This document shows positions 58,422 to 64,000 of a stretch of 64,000 bases of DNA, piece by piece (position 1 is the first letter of the stretch; every line of letters begins with the position of its first letter). The position numbers and the translations under genes were made by a program. Origin of the DNA: Halosaccharopolyspora lacisalsi (GTDB taxonomy: Bacteria > Actinomycetota > Actinomycetes > Mycobacteriales > Pseudonocardiaceae). Location: the NCBI RefSeq assembly GCF_014137975.1, contig NZ_JACGWZ010000006.1, positions 124,001 to 188,000 on the forward strand. The letters run 5' to 3'. The notes under the pieces were generated by a model, which saw nothing but the letters and a program-made list of their open reading frames with translations, searched no databases and was not told the origin of the DNA.

Positions 58422-59450
58422 TCACTTCTTCGGGGGCGCTTCGAACAGCATCGACTCGACGTCGACGTCGCCGGACGGCAGCACGCCGTGGGACCTCATC
58501 AGCTCCACGACGCGTTCGAGCCGGGAGGCGTCCAGCGTCGTCGGGTAGCTCCCGATGTTGACCAGGGCCGCCGTGCTGGGGTCGATCTCGGTGTACTGAG
58601 GTAGCAGGTCCTCGACCTTGCCGCGGTCCTTGCCCACCTCGGCCTGGGCACGTGCCATCACTCGCTGGAACCTGGCGGCGGCGTCGCGGTGTCGCTCGAC
58701 CCACTGCCGGGTGGACGCGTACCCGGCGATCGGCATGCCCGTCGTGGGGCCCTTCGCGGTGTCGGCCAGGGTTTCGGCACCCAGCCGATTGGCCCGGGAG
58801 GCGAAGGGCTCGATCATCGCGGCCGCCGCGACGTCGCCGCGCTGCAGGGCCGCGGGCATCTCGGAGAAGTCCATGACGACGAACTCGACGTCGGAGGGCT
58901 GGAGACCGTGGGTCTTCAGGGTGACGCTCGTGGTCAGCTCCGTGATGTTGGAACGGGTGTTGACCGCGATCTTCTCGCCCGCGAGGTCCGAGGGCGATGA
59001 GACCGGCCCGCCGGGCATGTGCATCAGCAGGAGCGTTCCCGTGTCGGCCTGGTAGCCGTCCGACACGGCCCTGAGCTCGACGCCCTCCCGCTGCTGTGCC
59101 CGGAAGAACGTGACCCAGTTGCTGAAGGTGATGTCCAGCGATCCGTTGTTCAGCAGCGGGATTCCGTCCGCGCCACCGGAGATGGTTCGCGGCTCGACCC
59201 GCAGCCCCGCTCGTTCGAAGTAGCCCTCGCGCATCGCCAGGTGCAGGGGTGCCACGTCGACCGAGGGCATGATGCCGACGTCGATCGTCGTCGGTTCGGG
59301 AGCCGTGGAGCCGCCGCTGTCGCCCTTCACCTCGCCGAGCGGACCGCACCCGGACAGGAGGAACAGGCACAGGGCCACGAGGACCGCGGGTGCGCGGCGG
59401 GCGTTCGCCGGTCCGGGAGCGTGACCGGCTCGCGTGGGACGCCGAACCAT
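58422..59450 (-). CDS. ABC transporter substrate-binding lipoprotein, SsuA/NMT1-like
   Basis: Extracytoplasmic binding protein of 342 residues. Lipoprotein signal LVALCLFLLSGC with Cys35. The NMT1/SsuA-type fold is shown by IDVGIMPSVDVAPLHLAMREGYFERAGLRVEPRTISGGADGIPLLNNGSLDITFSNWVTF and DLAGEKIAVNTRSNITELTTSVTLKTHGLQPSDVEFV. Members bind sulfonates, nitrate or HMP-like compounds. ATG 59450 follows AGAAGAGAGC. No permease or ATPase gene is adjacent, so it is an orphan in this window. Confidence 0.9.
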   Translation of the reverse strand: MVRRPTRAGHAPGPANARRAPAVLVALCLFLLSGCGPLGEVKGDSGGSTAPEPTTIDVGIMPSVDVAPLHLAMREGYFERAGLRVEPRTISGGADGIPLLNNGSLDITFSNWVTFFRAQQREGVELRAVSDGYQADTGTLLLMHMPGGPVSSPSDLAGEKIAVNTRSNITELTTSVTLKTHGLQPSDVEFVVMDFSEMPAALQRGDVAAAAMIEPFASRANRLGAETLADTAKGPTTGMPIAGYASTRQWVERHRDAAARFQRVMARAQAEVGKDRGKVEDLLPQYTEIDPSTAALVNIGSYPTTLDASRLERVVELMRSHGVLPSGDVDVESMLFEAPPKK

Positions 59451-59970
59451 GTGGAGGGCTCTCTTCTGGGACGTGGCGGGCTGCCGACAGGACAGTAACT
59501 CTCACGCGTCGAACACCGTGAGTCAACAGTGAATCGCTCACCGCCCCTGCGGGGGACGTCACTCCGAGGATCGGGTCCACACTGTGAAAACGTCGATCGT
59601 CCCGGCGCGCTGGTTGCGGTGCGTACGACGGTTTCACGAGGAATACGAAGGGCGATGTTTTACACACTCGATGTAACGAAACTGCGGAATATGTGCTCGC
59701 GGTATTTGGCTGTGTGACCGCTGTGAGGTGGTGTTACTCGGAAGAGTGAACGTAGAGCAGGTGTGAACTACGCTACGTATAGCGCCCCACTTCCCCGGTC
59801 GCGGACTTCGCCAGTACGCTGTGTGCCGCCCGTGGGGGTAAGCAACCCCCGTGCTCCCATGGAGCGACGGAGGGGGATCCTGCGCGGTTTCCCGTCCTGT
59901 GAGCTGCAAATTTCGGCTTTTCGTGGTGACAGGACCCCGGTTGCCGCGCCACGTGCCCGTAACTGTCGGA
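59451..59970. other. divergent regulatory region before the conservon
   Basis: About 520 bases, AT-richer between 59630 and 59770, with no domain-bearing gene. It must contain the promoters for the substrate-binding gene (minus) and the sensor-kinase operon (plus). A BldD-like AGTGA-N5-TCACC motif lies at 59528-59542, and GTGTGACC / CTGTGAGG direct repeats lie near 59710. Confidence 0.5.
59528..59542. promoter_or_regulatory. BldD-like motif AGTGA-N5-TCACC
   Basis: AGTGAATCGCTCACC matches the published BldD box pattern AGTGA-n-TCACC. It lies 78 bases upstream of the substrate-binding gene and 430 bases upstream of the sensor-kinase gene. A single short match may be chance. Confidence 0.3.
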
Positions 59971-62900
59971 ATGAGGAAGCCTCGAGTGGCCCGAGGAGAG
60001 AAAGGTCCCGATCGGTTCAACGCGCTCGGGACGACGGGTTCTCACCCAACGGGTGACGACTCTGTCGGTACTGACGAGGACCCCGTGTCCGCACAGGGTC
60101 CTATTCACGGACCGCTTGACATCCCAGGCAGCGGTGGCGGCGCTCGGACCAGCAAGTGGTACATGCGCAACTGGCGGCTGCGGACCAAGCTGCTGCTCGT
60201 GCTGCTGATCCCCTCGATCGCAGCGCTGTCCCTGGGCGCGTTCCAGGTGTCCTCCGACTACGCGCAGGCCGACACGTTGGCGGCCAACAGCAAGCAGGTC
60301 GAGCTCGACACCAGCGCGGGCAAGGTCGTGCACGAGCTGCAGCGTGAGCGCGACCTGACCGTGGCCTACATCGCGTCCGGGCGGACCGCCAACCGCGCCG
60401 AGCTCAACGAGCAGCGCGCCGCGGTGGATCGCGCCATCGAGCAGTTCCGCTCCGACATCCGTCAGGCCAGGCAGAGCTCGCACTCCGAGGTCGCCACCCG
60501 CTTCGCCGCGGCTGCTTCCGACCTCGATCGGTTGGCCAACCTGCGGAAGGTGTCGGACAACAGCGACTACCCGGCCGACGCGGCCGTGAGGGCCTACACG
60601 GAATCGGTGGATCGCCTGCTCAGGCTCGGTGAACGGGGTATCACCGAAATCAACAACCCCGAGCTGGTGCAGCTCTACCTGGCCACCAACGCGTTGTCGC
60701 GTGCCCAGGAGCAGGAATCGGTCAAGCGAGCCCTGCTGGCCGCGGCGCTGCACTCCGGTGGCTTCGGCCCCTCCGACCAGCGCGCCCTGCTCTCCGCCGA
60801 CGCCGAGCTCGACGCCGCGCTGAGCGACTTCCGCAAGTGGGCCACTCCGGCCCAGGAGCAGGCCTACAGCGACACCGTGACCGGTCTTATGGTCGACCGG
60901 GCCCGCACCGTCGAGGAAACGGCGTTGGTGCGTGCGCAGGAGGGCAACTCGTTCAGCGACCTGTCACCGCAGGAGTGGATGCGGTACTCGACCGAGACGG
61001 TCAACCTCAACTACCAGGTGACTCGGCAGCTGCGCGACCAGTTGCAGAACAAGGTCGACTCGCTGGCCTCGGCCGCGAACACCCAGACGTACGTGGCGGC
61101 CGTACTGGTGGTCGGTGCGCTGATCCTGGCCTTCGCGATCGCTCTGATGGTGGCCCGGTCGCTGCTGCTTCCCCTGCGCACGCTGCGCCGCTCCGCCCTG
61201 GACGTGGCCGACAACAGGCTGCCGGACTCCGTCGACTCGATCCTCGAGGAGTCCAACCCGGACGGCGGTCACGGCGGCTGGATCGAGCCGATCCCGGTGC
61301 ACACCCAGGAGGAGATCGGCCGCGTGGCCCGCTCCTTCGACGCGGTGCACTCCCAGGCCCTGCGGCTGGCCTCCGAGCAGGCGTTGCTGCGGAACAACGT
61401 CAACGACCTGTTCGTCAACCTCGCCCGGCGCAGTCAGACGCTGGTACAGCGCCAGCTGGCGCTGATCGAGCGACTGGAGCAGGACGAGCAGGACCCCGAC
61501 CAGCTCAGCAGCCTGTTCGAGCTGGACCACCTCGCGACCCGGATGCGGCGCAACAACGAGAACCTGCTCATTCTCGGTGGCACCGACCTGACCAGGCGGA
61601 TGGTGAAACCCGTCGCGCTGACGGAGGTCGTCGGCGCTGCCGTGTCCGAGGTCGAGCAGTACGCGCGGATCGCCATCTCGGAGGCGCCGGAACTCGCGAT
61701 CCAGGGACGCATCGTCAACGACGTGGTGCACCTGATCGCCGAGCTGTTGGAGAACGCCACCGTGTACTCCAACCCGGACACCGAGGTCACCGTGCACACC
61801 GCCTATCGCAGGCAGGAACTCGTGCTGGAGATCCGGGACCGTGGCGTGGGCATCGACGCCTCCGATCTCTCCGAGATCAACGAGCGCCTGGTGCGCACTC
61901 CGGAAGTCGACGTCTCGGTGTCCCGCCGGATGGGCCTGTACGTGGTCGGCCAGCTCTCGCGGCGGCACAACATCGGCGTCGAGCTGCACAACAACGACGA
62001 CCTCGAAGGTGGCGTCACCGCGCGGGTGCACATCTCCGGTGAGTTCGTCGTGCAGCTGACTCCGAACGGCCCGATGCCGATGCCGGACGTGCAGCGGCCG
62101 GCCGACGAGCAGCGGGACGCGTTGTCCGACACCGGAACGCAGAAGGGCCTGGCGGCGGCCTTCGCGCAGAACGGCACCGAGCGGAACCTTCCCGAGCCCG
62201 AACCGCCCCAACGCGGGCTGCCCCAGCGGGAGCCCTCCGAGCCGGTCGCTCCGCTCGGGTCACCCGAACCGGAGCCGGACGACGAGCAGTCGTGGCCGGT
62301 TTCCGACATCGGTGAAGAGTTCGCCACGAGCTACTCGGTGCAGATCGCCTCGGGCGATTCGTACGGTGCTTCGGACGTACCGCGCTGGGAGGACGAACCC
62401 GACGACGTGGTCGCCGAGGCGGAGTGGCCCCGTGAGGATGCCCGCATCGACGTGGACCCGGGTGACGGGCACGATGGTCGGTGCGGGGTGCCTCCCGGGA
62501 TCGACGATCCCGGTGGGCTTTTCCACAGTCCTTTCGAAGCCGAGAAGACCACCCAGTTCGAACGCATCACGGAGTCCTACGACACCGGGTGGGAGGACGC
62601 ACGGGAAGGTACTGCGGAAACCCCGATACCAGTGGACAGCGGCGTGGGGGCTCCGGCAGTGGCGGCCACGTCCGACAGTCAGCCGGAGGGGACCGCCAGC
62701 GACATGGATGACGCGCCGACCCAACGTCTTCCCATCTACGAGGCCGTGCTTTCCCAGTGGTTCCGTGAACCGGAGGAGGAAGGACAACCGTCCCCGTCCG
62801 AGCCGGTGTCGTCACGCGACGGTGCGGCTCACAACGGCCACGGCGAATCGGCCGCCGTCGGTGCGATCGGCGGTCGAGCCAGGGCCCGGCGTGAGAACGA

Positions 62901-63405
62901 GCCGCACGAACCGGGCATCGACGAGGCCCGGGCACCGGGGTCGATGTTCAACGGTGCACCCGTCGACGACGCTGAGACCGGTGTCTCCGACGTGCCTCGT
63001 GTGGGGCGGCGTGCGGCCACCCGCGACCAGCGGGATCGTGTCGCGCAGGCTCGCCAGGACGAGGCGCAGAGCACCGCCGACCCCGGTTGGGGTGCCGGTG
63101 ATGCCGGGTGGCAGGCGGCCGAGGCGCTGGCTTCGCAGGATCAGCAACAGCAGGAAACCACTACGGCAGGGCTGCCCAAGCGCAACCCGAAGTCGAATCT
63201 GGTCCCTGGGTCGGCCGCGGCGCAGCCGCAGTCCCCGGCCCCGGCCCCGGAGAAGCCCACCGCGCCCCGCTCGGCCGACGCCGTGCGCGGCAGGATGTCG
63301 AACTTCCAACAGGGCGTCCGACGTGGTAGGCACGCCAAGGCCGAGTTCGACTCGACCGACGAACAGTCCCGCTCGATCCCGAGCCGTCCCGAGGAGCAGG
63401 AGTGA
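59971..63405 (+). CDS. NIT-domain sensor histidine kinase-like protein (conservon CvnA type)
   Basis: Membrane sensor of about 1144 residues. A first transmembrane helix (LLLVLLIPSIAALSLGAF, near residue 75) precedes a nitrate/nitrite-sensing NIT domain, then a second helix near 385 (VAAVLVVGALILAFAIALMVA), a HAMP segment, and the conservon-type region FVNLARRSQTLVQRQLALIERLEQDEQDPDQLSSLFELDHLATRMRRNNENLLILGG. The HATPase has ELLENATVYSNPDTEV (N-box) and RDRGVGID. The last 400 residues are a Pro/Glu/Asp-rich tail. The start is taken at ATG 59971, with low certainty. Its stop overlaps the roadblock gene (GTGA). Confidence 0.9.
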   Translation: MRKPRVARGEKGPDRFNALGTTGSHPTGDDSVGTDEDPVSAQGPIHGPLDIPGSGGGARTSKWYMRNWRLRTKLLLVLLIPSIAALSLGAFQVSSDYAQADTLAANSKQVELDTSAGKVVHELQRERDLTVAYIASGRTANRAELNEQRAAVDRAIEQFRSDIRQARQSSHSEVATRFAAAASDLDRLANLRKVSDNSDYPADAAVRAYTESVDRLLRLGERGITEINNPELVQLYLATNALSRAQEQESVKRALLAAALHSGGFGPSDQRALLSADAELDAALSDFRKWATPAQEQAYSDTVTGLMVDRARTVEETALVRAQEGNSFSDLSPQEWMRYSTETVNLNYQVTRQLRDQLQNKVDSLASAANTQTYVAAVLVVGALILAFAIALMVARSLLLPLRTLRRSALDVADNRLPDSVDSILEESNPDGGHGGWIEPIPVHTQEEIGRVARSFDAVHSQALRLASEQALLRNNVNDLFVNLARRSQTLVQRQLALIERLEQDEQDPDQLSSLFELDHLATRMRRNNENLLILGGTDLTRRMVKPVALTEVVGAAVSEVEQYARIAISEAPELAIQGRIVNDVVHLIAELLENATVYSNPDTEVTVHTAYRRQELVLEIRDRGVGIDASDLSEINERLVRTPEVDVSVSRRMGLYVVGQLSRRHNIGVELHNNDDLEGGVTARVHISGEFVVQLTPNGPMPMPDVQRPADEQRDALSDTGTQKGLAAAFAQNGTERNLPEPEPPQRGLPQREPSEPVAPLGSPEPEPDDEQSWPVSDIGEEFATSYSVQIASGDSYGASDVPRWEDEPDDVVAEAEWPREDARIDVDPGDGHDGRCGVPPGIDDPGGLFHSPFEAEKTTQFERITESYDTGWEDAREGTAETPIPVDSGVGAPAVAATSDSQPEGTASDMDDAPTQRLPIYEAVLSQWFREPEEEGQPSPSEPVSSRDGAAHNGHGESAAVGAIGGRARARRENEPHEPGIDEARAPGSMFNGAPVDDAETGVSDVPRVGRRAATRDQRDRVAQARQDEAQSTADPGWGAGDAGWQAAEALASQDQQQQETTTAGLPKRNPKSNLVPGSAAAQPQSPAPAPEKPTAPRSADAVRGRMSNFQQGVRRGRHAKAEFDSTDEQSRSIPSRPEEQE

Positions 63406-63830
63406 CCGGGTCCGTCCAGAACCCCATGAGCAGCAACAGTTTCAGTTGGCTGATCACCGACTTCGTGCGTCGCGTCCCCGGCGTCGCGCACTCGGTCGTG
63501 GTCTCCGCGGACGGGTTGCTGCTCGCAGGCTCGCAGGGCCTGCCACGCGATCGTGCCGAGCAGTTGTCCGCGGTCGCTTCCGGACTGGTCAGCCTGACTC
63601 AGGGCGCGGCCCGGTGTTTCGAAGCCGGCGATGTGACTCAGACCGTGGTCGAGATGGAGCAGGGTTACCTGTTCCTGATGTCGATCAGCGACGGGTCGTG
63701 TCTGGCGGTGCTCGCCGCCCCCAACGCCGACATCGGTTTGGTCGCCTACGAGATGACCCTGCTCGTCGAGCGGGTCGGGCGCCAACTCACACCCGAGTTG
63801 CGCGCGCAGTTGCAAGGAATGGGTCGATGA
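63402..63830 (+). CDS. roadblock/LC7-domain protein (conservon CvnB type)
   Basis: Protein of 142 residues with the MglB-like roadblock/LC7 fold: FSWLITDFVRRVPGVAHSVVVSADGLLLAGSQGLPRDRAEQLSAVASGLVSLTQGAARCF and VVEMEQGYLFLMSISDGSCLAVLA. Family members act on small GTPases; in conservons the partner is CvnD. The GTG at 63402 overlaps the kinase stop; an ATG at 63426 is an alternative start. It is the second gene of the operon. Confidence 0.95.
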   Translation: MTGSVQNPMSSNSFSWLITDFVRRVPGVAHSVVVSADGLLLAGSQGLPRDRAEQLSAVASGLVSLTQGAARCFEAGDVTQTVVEMEQGYLFLMSISDGSCLAVLAAPNADIGLVAYEMTLLVERVGRQLTPELRAQLQGMGR

Positions 63831-63861
63831 CCGTCCTCGCCGGCGTTGAGGAGTGCAGAGC

Positions 63862-64000
63862 ATGACCGATGGCGCGGATCCCAGCTGGGACGGTGACCTT
63901 TTCCGCCTGTACAGCAGGCGTTCTGGCGCGGACTCCTGGCAGGACGACTTCGTGGACGACCCGCGTGCGGGCGGGCGCTCGTCCGGACCCCCCCACGACG
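63862..64000 (+). CDS. DUF742 protein (conservon CvnC type), 3' part outside window
   Basis: Only the first 46 residues are visible: a polar acidic head (MTDGADPSWDGDLFRLYSRR and on) before the window ends. The position, directly after the roadblock gene on the same strand, is where the DUF742 gene stands in conservons, and a long polar head is usual for that gene. The domain itself is not in view, so the call rests on context. The ATG at 63862 follows GAGGAGTGC. Confidence 0.65.
   Translation, partial: MTDGADPSWDGDLFRLYSRRSGADSWQDDFVDDPRAGGRSSGPPHD

Noticed and set aside
58152..58604. Charged helical + strand frame upstream of the helicase
   Set aside because: No start with a ribosome site and its 3' half lies opposite the substrate-binding protein gene.

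Overview
The window reads as a chromosome segment from a high-GC actinobacterium, most likely of the order Pseudonocardiales (Actinopolyspora or Saccharopolyspora type). The pointers are very high GC, GTG starts, an AfsR-like SARP regulator, an EspG/type VII secretion locus, DasR with a dre operator, FUSC, DUF3159, DUF3263, AIM24 and LytR_C proteins, many acidic proteins, and a sensor kinase operon of the 'conservon' type. The genus cannot be fixed from the sequence alone. All function calls come from motifs and recognised families; no search was run.

Layout. 0-3.5 kb: 3' part of an AfsR/SARP regulator, then a gene-poor stretch with 11-bp-spaced repeats and hairpins. 3.5-9.8 kb: SGNH hydrolase, a Pro-rich ESX-type protein with EspG, a DUF3159 membrane protein, cutA, a zinc-ribbon HTH/TPR regulator and a divergent Cys-rich small protein. 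9.9-14 kb: amino-sugar module (N-acetylglucosamine kinase, SIS-domain sugar-phosphate protein, DasR-like regulator, dre operator) and a PLP dehydratase. 14-16.5 kb: a Gly/Pro-rich membrane protein and a secreted alpha-lytic-type protease. 16.5-27.6 kb: thiamine genes. thiE is divergent from a TPP riboswitch-thiO-thiS-thiG operon; thiD and thiC (the latter with a second TPP riboswitch) lie beyond a FUSC transporter and a lower-GC ABC-transporter module bounded by 17-bp direct repeats.

27.7-38.6 kb: a frameshifted Uma2 nuclease gene, peptide deformylase, DUF3263 and LytR_C proteins, a CDC48-like double AAA ATPase, pssA-psd phospholipid genes, an M48-like membrane protein that lacks the HEXXH motif, a small unknown protein, and two decayed genes, one resembling a type VII secretion substrate. 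38.7-46.7 kb: moeA, AIM24, cold-shock protein, a Ser/Thr kinase with an altered HRD motif, groEL behind two CIRCE elements, a GH84 lipoprotein and a PspC protein.

46.9-58 kb: a form-II CO-dehydrogenase-like molybdenum hydroxylase operon (MoxR, VWA, coxS, coxL, coxM, coxG), menC, two SUFU-family paralogues on either side, and an XPB-type helicase. 58.4-64 kb: an orphan ABC substrate-binding lipoprotein and the start of a conservon (NIT-domain sensor kinase, roadblock/LC7, start of a DUF742 gene). A 41-nt near-perfect palindrome occurs twice, 21 kb apart.

Cooperation. The amino-sugar genes form a self-contained DasR regulon node. The two riboswitches would co-repress both halves of thiamine synthesis when TPP is plentiful. 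MoeA supplies molybdenum-cofactor maturation that the cox-type hydroxylase needs. pssA and psd together give the phosphatidylethanolamine route. The last operon links a membrane kinase-like sensor to a small-GTPase module.
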